A DNA stretch of 64,000 nt from Enterococcus songbeiensis (GCF_005405265.1 NZ_BJDS01000010.1:49387-113386); one strand, 5' to 3'. Shown: positions 11,478 to 20,190, numbered from the stretch's first letter. The notes: generated by a model not told the origin, from the letters alone. Translations and numbers: made by a program.

Positions 11478-11524
11478 AATGTTCGTGTTTTACTAGATTA
11501 ATTAATAAAATTAAAACGAATATT
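11478..11524 (+). promoter_or_regulatory. Possible PurR boxes upstream of purA
   Basis: AATGTTCGT (11478-11486, box on the minus strand) and ACGAATATT (11516-11524, plus strand) resemble the PurBox core CCGAACAWT in opposite orientations, upstream of the purA promoter. The first keeps CGAACATT exactly; the second is weaker. The spacing of about 29 nt is wider than the usual 16-17 nt of Bacillus. Confidence 0.3.
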
Positions 11525-11534
11525 CGATTATTAG

Positions 11535-11563
11535 TTGCCTTAGGGGAGGATTATTGATACAAT
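11535..11563 (+). promoter_or_regulatory. Promoter of purA
   Basis: TTGCCT (11535-11540), 17-nt spacer, TACAAT (11558-11563), about 35 nt before the start codon. Confidence 0.65.
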
Positions 11564-11598
11564 AATTCAGGATCAAGAAGAAAGAATGAGGTGTTCGA

Positions 11599-12891
11599 AT
11601 GTCATCAGTAGTTGTAGTAGGAACACAATGGGGCGACGAAGGCAAAGGAAAAATCACAGACTTTTTAAGTGAAAATGCAGAAGTGATCGCTCGTTACCAA
11701 GGAGGAGACAATGCCGGACATACCATCAAATTCGACGGTGTGACCTATAAATTGCATTTGATTCCGTCCGGGATATTTTACAAAGATAAAATCAGCGTAA
11801 TCGGAAACGGTGTTGTGGTTAATCCGAAATCCCTCGTGACCGAATTGAACTATTTGAAAGAACACAAGGTGCAAACCGACAATCTGCGGATTTCTGATCG
11901 GGCGCATGTTATCTTGCCTTACCATATCAAATTGGATCAATTACAAGAAGATGCGAAGGGCGACAATAAAATCGGTACCACCATCAAAGGGATCGGACCT
12001 GCGTATATGGATAAAGCCGCTCGTGTGGGGATTCGGATTGCCGATTTATTAGATAAAGAAATTTTTGAAGAACGGTTACGGATCAATTTGGAAGAAAAAA
12101 ATCGTCAATTCGTGAAAATGTTTGATTCAGAACCAATCACTTTTGAAGAAATTTTTGAAGAATATTATGAATATGGTCAACAAATCAAAAAATATGTCAC
12201 CGATACTTCAGTTATTTTAAATGATGCTCTTGATGCAGGTAAACGGGTGTTATTTGAAGGCGCGCAAGGGGTAATGCTGGATATCGATCAAGGAACCTAT
12301 CCATTTGTGACCTCCTCCAATCCGGTAGCCGGCGGGGTAACCATCGGCAGCGGCGTTGGTCCATCAAAAATCAATAAAGTTGTTGGCGTCTGCAAAGCCT
12401 ACACATCACGAGTGGGGGATGGTCCATTTCCGACTGAATTATTTGATGAAACCGGCGAACGCATTCGGGAAGTCGGCCGCGAATACGGGACAACAACAGG
12501 ACGTCCCCGTCGTGTCGGCTGGTTTGATTCCGTGGTAATGCGCCATTCAAAACGAGTTTCCGGGATCACTAATCTGTCATTGAATTCGATTGATGTCCTG
12601 AGCGGATTAGAAACTGTTAAAATTTGTACGGCTTATGAACTTGACGGGGAATTAATTTATCATTACCCAGCAAGTTTGAAGGAATTGAAACGGTGCAAAC
12701 CAGTCTACGAAGAACTTCCTGGCTGGAGTGAAGATATCACCAGCTGTAAAACACTAAGTGAATTGCCTGAAAATGCCCGTAATTATGTACGACGGGTGTC
12801 CGAATTAGTCGGTGTACGCATCTCGACTTTCTCTGTTGGACCCGACCGTACTCAAACCAATATTTTGGAAAGTGTCTGGGCACAAATCTAA
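11599..12891 (+). CDS. purA: Adenylosuccinate synthetase
   Basis: Catalyses the GTP-dependent joining of IMP and aspartate, the first committed step to AMP. The 430-aa length is normal. The P-loop variant GDEGKGK lies at residues 12-18; other family segments are DNAGHTI (about 37-43), [10 protein letters not shown] and [13 protein letters not shown]. It is flanked by terminators at 11390 and 12908 and therefore monocistronic, as usual in Firmicutes. Confidence 0.97.
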   Translation: MSSVVVVGTQWGDEGKGKITDFLSENAEVIARYQGGDNAGHTIKFDGVTYKLHLIPSGIFYKDKISVIGNGVVVNPKSLVTELNYLKEHKVQTDNLRISDRAHVILPYHIKLDQLQEDAKGDNKIGTTIKGIGPAYMDKAARVGIRIADLLDKEIFEERLRINLEEKNRQFVKMFDSEPITFEEIFEEYYEYGQQIKKYVTDTSVILNDALDAGKRVLFEGAQGVMLDIDQGTYPFVTSSNPVAGGVTIGSGVGPSKINKVVGVCKAYTSRVGDGPFPTELFDETGERIREVGREYGTTTGRPRRVGWFDSVVMRHSKRVSGITNLSLNSIDVLSGLETVKICTAYELDGELIYHYPASLKELKRCKPVYEELPGWSEDITSCKTLSELPENARNYVRRVSELVGVRISTFSVGPDRTQTNILESVWAQI

Positions 12892-12907
12892 GCAGCAATA
12901 AATCGAT

Positions 12908-12966
12908 CAAAAAGAGATGCTGATTCCGTAAAAAAAACGGTGTCAGCGACTCTTTTTGTTTTTTTA
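12908..12966 (+). terminator. Terminator of purA
   Basis: A long imperfect stem: CAAAAAGAG with CTCTTTTTG at the base, then TGCTGA with TCAGCG and TTCCGT with ACGGTG, capped by an A-rich loop and followed by T. Confidence 0.85.
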
Positions 12967-13000
12967 TTGCTATTCTATGATAAAATGGGAATAGATTTAA

Positions 13001-13098
13001 GTGGATACAACTTCACCGAGAAGGTTTCGTGAAGGAGAGACAAATGCGAAAATCAAACTAAATTTTCTAAAAGGAAAATGGATCACCAAAATAGGAGG
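13001..13098 (+). repeat. Two-hairpin leader repeat, degV copy (divergent)
   Basis: A divergent member of the leader family. The first hairpin pairs CTTCAC (13011-13016) with GTGAAG (13029-13034), and the second pairs ATTTTC with GAAAAT (about 13062-13079). The linker GAGAGACAAATGCGAAAATC resembles GATAGACGGCATGAAAATC of the gyrA copy. The element ends at the AGGAGG of the degV-type gene. The stem sequence differs from the dnaB copy while pairing is kept. Confidence 0.5.
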
Positions 13099-13105
13099 CA
13101 TCGTT

Positions 13106-13975
13106 ATGTACCAAATCATTACTGACTCATGCTGCGACATTCCTTTTCAACAGTTGGAAGAAGTCGGGGTTGCTTATATTCCCATGCTGATTGAAATGGA
13201 TGGACAAGAATATGTAGACGATCTTGGTAAGACCTTTGATTACGAACAATTTCTTGAAAAAATAAAAGCCAATCACCAAGCAACGACAACACAGATCAAT
13301 GTCGGTCGCTACGTGGAATTTTTCCGTCCTTATGTGGAACAACAAACACCGATTTTGTATTTGGCATTTTCTTCTGGAATGAGCGGTTCTTATAATAGCG
13401 CCTTGCAAGCAGTCGCTTTGCTGAAAGAAGACTACCCGGAAGTACAGATTACTGTCGTTGACACATTGGCGGCTTGTGCCGGTGAGGGACTGCTGGTCAT
13501 GGAAGCACAAAAACGCCAAGCTCAAGGCAAAACTTTGGAAGAAGTAGCACAATGGGTCGAAAAAAACAAAATGAACCTGCAATCATGGGTAACCGTGGAT
13601 GATTTGAAACATTTGGAACGAGGCGGACGTATCTCAAAAACCGCAGCGGCAGTCGGCGGGTTATTGAATGTCAAACCGATCATTCATGTGGATGCTACGG
13701 GGCATTTAAAAAACGTGGACAAAGTGCGGGGACGGAACAAATCCTTGCAGAAAGTGGCGGACGAAACCATCAATCGCATCGCTTCTAAAGAAGATCAAAT
13801 CATTTATATCGCCTATTCCGGAGATCGCCCAAGTGCTGAAAAAGTGGCAGATCTGCTAAAACAAAAAATAACCATCAAAGAATTGAAGCTGCTGCCGATG
13901 GGACCAACCATCGCCAGTCATACCGGCTACGGCTGTATCGCTGTCTTTTCCTTTGGTGAAGTGCGCGTGGATTAA
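13106..13975 (+). CDS. DegV family fatty-acid-binding protein
   Basis: A 289-aa DegV-fold protein. Family members bind a fatty acid and present it to the FakA kinase for phosphorylation and entry into phospholipid. The family start is present (YQIITDSCCDIP), as are the ligand-pocket segments HQATTTQINVG (about 55-65), LAFSSGMSGSYNSA (about 85-98) and LKHLERGGRIS (about 168-178). The start at 13106 is set by AGGAGG 7 nt upstream; a GTG at 13001 extends the frame into the leader repeat and is rejected. No fakA-like gene is next to it, which is common for stand-alone DegV genes. Confidence 0.92.
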   Translation: MYQIITDSCCDIPFQQLEEVGVAYIPMLIEMDGQEYVDDLGKTFDYEQFLEKIKANHQATTTQINVGRYVEFFRPYVEQQTPILYLAFSSGMSGSYNSALQAVALLKEDYPEVQITVVDTLAACAGEGLLVMEAQKRQAQGKTLEEVAQWVEKNKMNLQSWVTVDDLKHLERGGRISKTAAAVGGLLNVKPIIHVDATGHLKNVDKVRGRNKSLQKVADETINRIASKEDQIIYIAYSGDRPSAEKVADLLKQKITIKELKLLPMGPTIASHTGYGCIAVFSFGEVRVD

Positions 13976-13979
13976 GTTG

Positions 13980-14038
13980 AATAAAAAAATCTTGTATCCT
14001 CTTAAACAGTTAGTCTGAGGATACAAGATTTTTTTATT
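13980..14038. terminator. Bidirectional terminator between degV-type gene and lacI-type gene
   Basis: A perfect 22-bp inverted repeat (13980-14001 with 14017-14038) with A and T runs at its ends, able to stop transcription from both sides. It marks the left border of the AT-rich sugar island. Confidence 0.95.
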
Positions 14039-15020
14039 CAATTATATTAGTTAGAATTTTAGTAACAACGGTATTTGAATCAGTGATTTCTAGTTTTTCT
14101 TGAAGCAAACTGGCAACTTCAATTCCTAATTCATAAGGATTTTGTTTTACAAAGGTAATAATATTTTTAGAAAAAATCTGTTGAAAAGTAATTTGACCAT
14201 AGGAAGCTATCGGATAAAGTACACGATCTTTATCACTAAAATTTTCATACATTTCTGTAATTATACCTGAAGTCATGGTATTACTTAATGAAATAATACC
14301 ACATCCATTAGGAAAATCAGTTCTAATTTTTGAAAATATTTTTTTAGCATTTTTCTCGTTATATTGTCCATCGTAATAGTGAAAAGGAATATTTTTTTCT
14401 CCCAAAGCTTTTTTTACGCCCTGAATTCGCTCATACCCGATAGAAAGATATTCATAACCACCAAGTAAAGCAATTTCTTTAACAGTAGTTGTTTCCAAAA
14501 ATTTAATAGTCAGTTCATAAGCAGATTTATTATTTGACTCTCCAACAAAATCTATTCGCGGTTTAATATCTATTAAGCGATCTACTGTGATAATTTTTGT
14601 TCCCATTTTTACTAATTCTTTGATAAATGATTCATTATAGCCAATAGTAGCTAAGACAATTATTTCAGCATTACTTTCGTATAATTTACGTAAAATGGAC
14701 TCTTCTTTTTGAGGGTTATCATCAGAGCTAGCAATATAGAAAACATAATCTGAACGGTTAAAATGGTCCTCAATTCCTTTAATCAGCTGCATAAAGAATT
14801 CATTTGCCAATGTTGGAATAATTATTCCAATAATATTACTACTATTTTTTTTTAAATTTGCAGCAGTTTTATTTGAAAAATAATTTAATTCTTCAATTGC
14901 TGCATTAACTTTTTCCTTATTTTCAGAAGTTACCGTGTTTATATTATTTATGACTCGTGAGACTGTTGCAATCGAAACATTTGCAAGTTTAGCAACTTCT
15001 TTAATCGTAACTCGGTTCAA
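14034..15020 (-). CDS. LacI family transcriptional regulator (island regulator 1)
   Basis: A 328-aa repressor of the LacI/GalR type. The helix-turn-helix is at residues 4-23 (TIKEVAKLANVSIATVSRVI), then the hinge helix, then a periplasmic-binding-like sensor domain starting near SSNIIGIIIP. A TTG start is chosen at 15020 because AAGGAG precedes it and LacI proteins begin just before the helix-turn-helix; the frame continues upstream but through the operator and promoter. It is divergent from the catabolic operon and has a LacI-type palindrome 33 nt before its start codon, suggesting autoregulation. It is roughly 45 percent identical by eye to the regulator at 16320, so the two are paralogues. 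Confidence 0.9.
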   Translation of the reverse strand: MNRVTIKEVAKLANVSIATVSRVINNINTVTSENKEKVNAAIEELNYFSNKTAANLKKNSSNIIGIIIPTLANEFFMQLIKGIEDHFNRSDYVFYIASSDDNPQKEESILRKLYESNAEIIVLATIGYNESFIKELVKMGTKIITVDRLIDIKPRIDFVGESNNKSAYELTIKFLETTTVKEIALLGGYEYLSIGYERIQGVKKALGEKNIPFHYYDGQYNEKNAKKIFSKIRTDFPNGCGIISLSNTMTSGIITEMYENFSDKDRVLYPIASYGQITFQQIFSKNIITFVKQNPYELGIEVASLLQEKLEITDSNTVVTKILTNIIE

Positions 15021-15052
15021 TGTTTTTCTCCTTAGGTTAAAAATACTTTTTA

Positions 15053-15066
15053 AGTAAACGTTTACT
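15053..15066. promoter_or_regulatory. LacI-type operator, copy 1
   Basis: A 14-bp perfect palindrome, AGTAAACGTTTACT, with the central CG of LacI/CcpA-type operators. It lies just upstream of the divergent regulator gene (start at 15020). Identical cores recur at 15308 and 15359. Confidence 0.8.
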
Positions 15067-15214
15067 ATTACATCATATAGAATACAACTAAGCGGACTTA
15101 AAAACAATAAAAAACACGTTTCTAAACAATTATAAAATATTTTATTGAGGTATGAAAGTATATACACATAATGAAATTTAAATTAAGAAACAAATTAGAA
15201 ACAAAAATAACGTA

Positions 15215-15243
15215 TTGAATTCTTAAACGAGAGACTGTATTAT
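15215..15243 (+). promoter_or_regulatory. Promoter of the sugar island operon
   Basis: TTGAAT (15215-15220), 17-nt spacer, TATTAT (15238-15243). A cre-like site and two operators lie downstream, between the promoter and the first gene, where bound repressor would block elongation. Confidence 0.6.
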
Positions 15244-15256
15244 TAATTTTGTAAAA

Positions 15257-15270
15257 AGCAAACGCTTTCA
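15257..15270 (-). promoter_or_regulatory. Catabolite responsive element (cre)
   Basis: The minus strand reads TGAAAGCGTTTGCT, a full match to the CcpA consensus TGWAARCGYTWNCW. It lies about 15 nt after the -10 box, a repression position. An outer inverted repeat, AAGCAAACGC with GCGTTTGCTT (15256-15265 and 15282-15291), overlaps it. Confidence 0.7.
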
Positions 15271-15301
15271 ATGGAATGTGGGCGTTTGCTTGCTAAAAGC
15301 C

Positions 15302-15327
15302 TCCACAAGTAAACGTTTACTTGTGGA
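15302..15327. promoter_or_regulatory. LacI-type operator, copy 2 (26-bp perfect palindrome)
   Basis: The AGTAAACGTTTACT core is extended by TCCACA and TGTGGA to a perfect 26-bp palindrome. It lies in the leader of the operon. Confidence 0.85.
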
Positions 15328-15357
15328 AAAAGCAAATCATATTTTTTTTAAAAGCGT

Positions 15358-15373
15358 AAGTAAACGTTTACTT
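15358..15373. promoter_or_regulatory. LacI-type operator, copy 3
   Basis: A 16-bp perfect palindrome, AAGTAAACGTTTACTT, that ends right before the GGAGGGG ribosome binding site of the kinase gene. Confidence 0.85.
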
Positions 15374-15386
15374 GGAGGGGTATTTA

Positions 15387-16310
15387 ATGGCTAAAATTGT
15401 TATATTAGGAAGCTTCATGATGGATCTTCTGACAAAAGCAACCCGTTTACCTGAAAATGGTGAAACACTAATTGGCGTTGATTTTGATAAGAATGCTGGA
15501 GGAAAAGGAGCTAATCAGGCGGCAACTATTGCAAAGTTAGAAGAAGAAGTTACTTTTATTGGAATGGTCGGAAAAGATGATTTTGGTATTGAGGCAAAAG
15601 AGGTCTTAAATAGAGTAGGAGTAGATACAGAATATATGTTATCTACGAGTAAGTCATCAACAGGTGTGGGGTGTGTTTGGGTAGATAAAGATGGTAACAA
15701 TAGAATAATAGTAGTTCCAGGAGCAAATTTGCAATTTTCAATGGATGACTTTAATGAAGTAAAGTCGATTATTTTGGATGCAGAATTACTAGTTTTGCAA
15801 TTAGAGATGGATCTGAGTGTAACAAAAAGAGTGATTGAGTTTGCCTATAAAAATCAAATAAAAGTTTTGTTGAATCCAGCCCCGGCCGTTTTATTAGAAA
15901 AGGACATTTTACAAAAAATTAGCTACTTAACACCTAATGAAACAGAACTTGGTATTTTAACTGATAAAAAAATTAAAACAAGGAAGGATGTAATCGAATC
16001 CTCACGATTATTAATAGAAATGGGAGTTGAAAACGTCATTGTCACTCTCGGTGAAAAAGGAGCATTATGGATGGACAATAATTTTCAAATAACCGAAATG
16101 GGTGCATTCAAAGTGGAGCCTGTTGATACTGTAGCTGCAGGGGATTCATTTAATGGTGCGTTAGCTTATGGTCTTGTAAATAATATGAATAAAAAAGAAA
16201 TCTTACTATTGGCAAATACTGTAGGAGCTTTCACTGTAACAAAATCAGGAGCAATTAAGTCTTTGCCAACGAAGAAAGATCTTGTAAATCTAAACAGAAT
16301 ATTAATTTAA
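15387..16310 (+). CDS. PfkB family sugar kinase, ribokinase-like
   Basis: Phosphorylates a sugar with ATP. The 307-aa length and sequence are of the ribokinase type: GSFMMDLLTKATRLP at the N-terminus, the sugar-binding GGKGANQA at residues 38-45, and the C-terminal signature with the catalytic base Asp253 in AAGDSFNGAL. ATG 15387 is preceded by GGAGGGG; an ATG at 15372 overlaps the operator and lacks a site. It is the first gene of the island operon. The likely substrate is a pentose set free by the GH172 enzyme. Ribokinase itself, and kinases of other sugars in the family, cannot be excluded. Confidence 0.88.
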   Translation: MAKIVILGSFMMDLLTKATRLPENGETLIGVDFDKNAGGKGANQAATIAKLEEEVTFIGMVGKDDFGIEAKEVLNRVGVDTEYMLSTSKSSTGVGCVWVDKDGNNRIIVVPGANLQFSMDDFNEVKSIILDAELLVLQLEMDLSVTKRVIEFAYKNQIKVLLNPAPAVLLEKDILQKISYLTPNETELGILTDKKIKTRKDVIESSRLLIEMGVENVIVTLGEKGALWMDNNFQITEMGAFKVEPVDTVAAGDSFNGALAYGLVNNMNKKEILLLANTVGAFTVTKSGAIKSLPTKKDLVNLNRILI

Positions 16311-16319
16311 GGTATTGTG

Positions 16320-17318
16320 ATGAAAAGAAAAAGAACAACAATTCGAGATGTTGCTACTGAAGCACAGCTATCAATTGCTACTGTTTCACGAGTAATAAAT
16401 AATCTCGGTACGGTCTCTGAAGATAATAAAAACAAGGTTTTAGAAGCAATAAAAAGAACGAATTATTATTCAAATATGACTGCCTCAAATTTAAAGAGGA
16501 ATAGCAGCAACATTGTGGGAATCGTAATTCCTAATGTTACAAATGAGTATTTTATGCAAATTATAAAAGGGCTGGAGGATACGTTTAGCAAACAGAAGTA
16601 TGTACTTTATATAGCTAGTTCAAATGATAATCCAGTACATGAAAAAAATATTTTGAAAAAATTTCTCGAAAACAATGTAGAAGCCGTTATTTTAGCTACT
16701 ACCGGAGAAAATGATTCTTTTATTGAAGAGTTAGCTACTACAGGATTGAAAATTATTTCAATTGATAGACAAGTTGAAAAAGCTTCTAATATAAGCTTTG
16801 TTGGGGAGGCTAATTTCCAAAATGCTTATAAATTGACAAAAAAATTTTTAGAGAATGTTACACAGCCAATAGTTATAGTAAATGGGTTACAGAATTTATC
16901 AGTTGGAAATGATCGATTGTGTGGAACTATTTCGGCTTTAGAGGAAGTGGGGGAGGATTACTCCATATTAGATGGGAACTACACTGAAAAAGGAGGAGAA
17001 ATTTTATTTAGAGAAATAATAGATAGATTTCCAAATGGATGCAATATTATTTCACTTAACAATGCAATGACTACTGGAATAATTAAAGCTATTTATGAAA
17101 GACTTCCACAAGACCAACGCGAATCATATAAAATTGCTTCCTATGGTAAGATTCAGTTTCAAAATTTATTTCAAAATTTTATTTTGTGCTATGTGCAGCA
17201 AGAACCAAGAGAGATTGGAATTGAAGCAGCAAAATTAGTAATAAGAATGAATGAAAAAAAATACTACGAAAATCAAACTAGGTTAGTTATGAAAACGGTT
17301 ATTCAAGGAGGAAGTTAG
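16320..17318 (+). CDS. LacI family transcriptional regulator (island regulator 2)
   Basis: A 332-aa LacI/GalR protein with the helix-turn-helix TIRDVATEAQLSIATVSRVI at its N-terminus and a sugar-sensing domain. The start is ATG 16320; a GTG directly before it (16317) is an alternative. The ribosome binding site is weak (TAAGG, formed with the kinase stop codon), so expression probably depends on coupling to the kinase gene. It is a paralogue of the divergent regulator at 14034, with long shared stretches such as SIATVSRVINN and YIASS.DNP. Two related regulators may read two inducers or act on the same three operators. Confidence 0.9.
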   Translation: MKRKRTTIRDVATEAQLSIATVSRVINNLGTVSEDNKNKVLEAIKRTNYYSNMTASNLKRNSSNIVGIVIPNVTNEYFMQIIKGLEDTFSKQKYVLYIASSNDNPVHEKNILKKFLENNVEAVILATTGENDSFIEELATTGLKIISIDRQVEKASNISFVGEANFQNAYKLTKKFLENVTQPIVIVNGLQNLSVGNDRLCGTISALEEVGEDYSILDGNYTEKGGEILFREIIDRFPNGCNIISLNNAMTTGIIKAIYERLPQDQRESYKIASYGKIQFQNLFQNFILCYVQQEPREIGIEAAKLVIRMNEKKYYENQTRLVMKTVIQGGS

Positions 17319-17921
17319 ATGGAAAATGTATTGGATCGAGCAAGAGCGGTAATTGATACCGAGCAACGGGCGCTAAAGTCAGTGGGAGACAATCTTAATT
17401 CGGAGTTTTTGAAAGTAGTACATGCTGTTCAAAAAAGAAAAGGAAAGGTTGTTTTTACAGGTGTGGGTAAATCTGGACACATCGGACAAAAATTAGCTGC
17501 TACTTTCTCAAGTTTAGGAATTACTTCGATTTTCGTTCATAGCACGGAAGCAGTACATGGTGATTTGGGAATGGTTAATAAAGAGGATGTTGTTTTTTTA
17601 TTATCAAACAGCGGAGAAACGAGAGAGGTGTTAGCAGTAATTCCGTCATTAAGTAAAATCGGTTGTTTTAAGATAGCATTTACTTCAAAAAAAAATTCCT
17701 CTTTGGCACATGCTTGCGATCTTACTTTAGCTTACAGCTATGAAAATGAAGCAGATCAATTGAATTTGGCTCCCACAACGAGTGCTATTATTATGTTGGC
17801 TTTAGGGGATAGCTTAGGTGTTACCTTATCCGAATCTGCTAACTTTAGTAGTGATGATTTTCATCTTTATCATCCTGGGGGGTCCCTTGGAGAAAAATTA
17901 GAAAAAACAGGAGGAGAATAA
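17319..17921 (+). CDS. SIS-domain sugar isomerase, D-arabinose-5-phosphate isomerase type
   Basis: A 200-aa single SIS domain of the KdsD/GutQ/KpsF family without the C-terminal CBS pair. E. coli KdsD interconverts D-ribulose 5-phosphate and D-arabinose 5-phosphate; its catalytic residues are Lys59, Glu111, Glu152 and His193. This protein has Lys51, Glu103, Glu144 and His185, all at the same offset of eight, within GVGKSGHIGQKLAATF, SNSGETRE, NEADQLNLAPTTS and HPGGSLG. The ATG abuts the stop of the regulator. Gram-positive bacteria make no KDO, so a catabolic role is likely. I infer conversion of D-arabinose 5-phosphate to D-ribulose 5-phosphate. Confidence 0.88.
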   Translation: MENVLDRARAVIDTEQRALKSVGDNLNSEFLKVVHAVQKRKGKVVFTGVGKSGHIGQKLAATFSSLGITSIFVHSTEAVHGDLGMVNKEDVVFLLSNSGETREVLAVIPSLSKIGCFKIAFTSKKNSSLAHACDLTLAYSYENEADQLNLAPTTSAIIMLALGDSLGVTLSESANFSSDDFHLYHPGGSLGEKLEKTGGE

Positions 17922-17922
17922 A

Positions 17923-19185
17923 ATGAATAAAAAAGTATTATCATTTGTTACAATTGTTGGAGCTGTACTACTTTTAGGAGCTTGTGGTAATAAAAAAGAA
18001 AATTCTTCTAGCAGTGACAAAACTAAAATTGAATTTTGGAACCATTGGACCAGTGAAGGTGGAGAAGGGAAATTTTTTAATGAAAAAATTAAAGAGTACG
18101 AAGAAAAGAATCCATCTATAGATATCGTTCAAAAAAATATTCCAATTGATGACTATACCGGTACTAAATTAACTACTGCCTTTGCTACAGGTGAAGGACC
18201 AGATGTTTTTAGTGCAAGTCCAGGTACAATTAATACGTTTATTGAATCAGGTATTACTTATCCTCTCGATAAATATTTTGATGAAGAAGTACTAAAAGAT
18301 TATTCAGAAGAATCAATTAAAGATGTTACAAAAGATGGAAAAATCATTGCTATACCATTTGAGCAAGATTTAATGGCTTTGTTCTATGACAAAGACATGT
18401 TTGAAAAAGTTGGAATCCAACCACCAACAACTTGGGATGAAATGATAACAGCAGCAAAAAAATTAACTACGGATGAAATTTCGGGAATTACTTACGATTT
18501 AACGAAAGGAGCATATGGTAATTTTTCGTTCATGCCATTTGTATGGCAGTCAGGTGGGGATTTCTTCGATGGTGAAAAATCATTGCTTAATACTAAACCA
18601 GTAATAGATGCTCTGACTTTGTGGAAAAAAATGGTTGATGACGGCAGCGCTAACCTAAAGCCTTCTCGTTTTGCTAGTGATGTGGGGATTTTGGGAGATG
18701 AAGAAACTGCAATGTGGATTGGCGGAAGTTTTGGTATTAAAGCATTGGAAGACGATTATGCAGATACCAATGTTGGTGTAGTTCCGTTACCTATTCCAGA
18801 GGATGGGATGCCTACTTCAGTTGCAGGCGGTTGGAAATTAGTTGTCAATTCTCAAAGTAAGCATGCAGATGAAGCAGCAAAATTTGCTAAATGGTTATTT
18901 CTTGATAAGGATGCTAAGAACAGCACTGAATGGAATACAGAAGTGAAATTTTCCTATTCTCCTAGAAAATCAGTTATTAAAAATGCTGAAGATATCTATC
19001 AAAAAGGGTTACGTGCTAACTTTACAAATGATATTTACGGCACTGAACGCCCTGAATTATCAATGGATCCCAAGGTATCCGATATTATTGGAGATATGAT
19101 TCAAAATGCTTTATTTAGTGATACCCCTGAACAAGCGGCTAAAGATGCAGATAAAAAATTAACGGAATATTTCGAAAGTAATTAA
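17923..19185 (+). CDS. ABC sugar transporter, substrate-binding lipoprotein 1
   Basis: An extracellular solute-binding protein of the family-1 (MalE/UgpB-like) type, 420 aa. The signal peptide ends in the lipobox LLGAC with Cys21, so it is anchored to the outer face of the membrane. A Ser-rich linker follows, then the binding domain starting KIEFWNHWTSEGGEG. It is close to the protein at 22167 over the whole length (shared FWN.W, GEKF/EEKFFN, IPLPIPE, WNTEVKFSYSPRKS, IIGDMIQNALF). Two bases separate it from the isomerase gene. A stable hairpin follows it and may raise its transcript over the permeases. Confidence 0.93.
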   Translation: MNKKVLSFVTIVGAVLLLGACGNKKENSSSSDKTKIEFWNHWTSEGGEGKFFNEKIKEYEEKNPSIDIVQKNIPIDDYTGTKLTTAFATGEGPDVFSASPGTINTFIESGITYPLDKYFDEEVLKDYSEESIKDVTKDGKIIAIPFEQDLMALFYDKDMFEKVGIQPPTTWDEMITAAKKLTTDEISGITYDLTKGAYGNFSFMPFVWQSGGDFFDGEKSLLNTKPVIDALTLWKKMVDDGSANLKPSRFASDVGILGDEETAMWIGGSFGIKALEDDYADTNVGVVPLPIPEDGMPTSVAGGWKLVVNSQSKHADEAAKFAKWLFLDKDAKNSTEWNTEVKFSYSPRKSVIKNAEDIYQKGLRANFTNDIYGTERPELSMDPKVSDIIGDMIQNALFSDTPEQAAKDADKKLTEYFESN

Positions 19186-19193
19186 TTTTTGAA

Positions 19194-19226
19194 TTATGGA
19201 GGTCAAATAAATTTTGACCTCCATAA
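19194..19226 (+). other. Intercistronic hairpin between binding protein and permease
   Basis: A perfect 14-bp stem, TTATGGAGGTCAAA with TTTGACCTCCATAA, loop TAAAT, not followed by a T run. The position is typical of mRNA-stabilising hairpins that leave more binding protein than permease. The left arm also contains GGAGGT, a ribosome binding sequence that the stem hides. Confidence 0.75.
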
Positions 19227-19239
19227 AGGGGGGAGAACA

Positions 19240-20190
19240 ATGCAAAAAGTAGAACAAAAAAAGCAAAAAAAAACTAAGAAAAGTATAAACAAAACTTTAG
19301 GAGAAAGCCTAACGGCCTATTTAATGCTTCTTCCAGATATTTTAGGATTAGCAATATTTGTTTTTATACCTATGCTATATGCTATTTATGTTAGTTTTCA
19401 TGAATGGAACGGCTTGACTGAAATGAGTTTTATAGGATTGGATAATTATAAAAGACTACTTAGAGATAGCGATTTTTTTAATTCACTAAAAGTCACATTT
19501 ACTTATGCAATTATCTATATTCCAGCAGTTTATGCTGTTTCATTGGGATTGGCATTAATTACAACAAGTTTGAAAGGAAAATTAGAAGTTTTTGCACGTA
19601 TGGCTTATTTTATTCCTTATTCAATCTCAACTGTTGTTGCTGCATTAGTATGGACATTTATGTATTCTCCAAAGAGAGGTTATTTCAATGAAATATTGAA
19701 TCTTTTGGGTATTCCAAACCAAAATTTTTTAGCAGATAGGAATCAGGCACTTTTAAGTGTCGTAGCAGTCGGAGTATGGCTAATCGTTGGATATAATATG
19801 GTTATTTTTATATCTGCACTGAAAGATGTACCTCAAACATATTATGAAGCAGCAGAAATAGATGGAGCTAGTTCATTTCAAAAGTTCATTCATGTGACTC
19901 TTCCTCAAATAAAAAATACAACAATTTTTATTTTAGTTGTGACGACGATTGGATCTTTTCAGGTTTTTGACCAAATCAAAATTATGACAAACGGAGGACC
20001 AGCAAAAGCCACCGAAGTAACAGTATTTAGAATTTATGATCAAGCATTTACAATGTACGATTTTGGATATTCATCTACAATGGCGGTTGCCTTATTCTTA
20101 TTGATTATGGGTCTATCATATTTCCAATTTAAAACAATGAGAGATGATAAAGTTGATATGGTTAAACACAAAAGGGGGAAGAAAAAATGA
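19240..20190 (+). CDS. ABC sugar transporter permease 1 (MalF/UgpA-like)
   Basis: A 316-aa inner-membrane permease. After a short basic N-terminus (QKKQKKTKKS) there are six membrane segments, starting with LTAYLMLLPDILGLAIFVFI. The cytoplasmic EAA loop, which docks the ATPase, reads EAAEIDGASSFQKF. The ATG at 19240 has GGGGGGAG upstream; an earlier in-frame ATG at 19189 lies across the hairpin and is rejected. Its end overlaps the next permease by ATGA. Confidence 0.93.
   Translation: MQKVEQKKQKKTKKSINKTLGESLTAYLMLLPDILGLAIFVFIPMLYAIYVSFHEWNGLTEMSFIGLDNYKRLLRDSDFFNSLKVTFTYAIIYIPAVYAVSLGLALITTSLKGKLEVFARMAYFIPYSISTVVAALVWTFMYSPKRGYFNEILNLLGIPNQNFLADRNQALLSVVAVGVWLIVGYNMVIFISALKDVPQTYYEAAEIDGASSFQKFIHVTLPQIKNTTIFILVVTTIGSFQVFDQIKIMTNGGPAKATEVTVFRIYDQAFTMYDFGYSSTMAVALFLLIMGLSYFQFKTMRDDKVDMVKHKRGKKK

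Noticed and set aside
13001..13105. GTG-initiated N-terminal extension of 35 codons on the DegV-family protein
   Set aside because: It has no ribosome binding site, runs through the leader repeat, and DegV proteins begin at the YQIITDS segment that follows AGGAGG at 13093.
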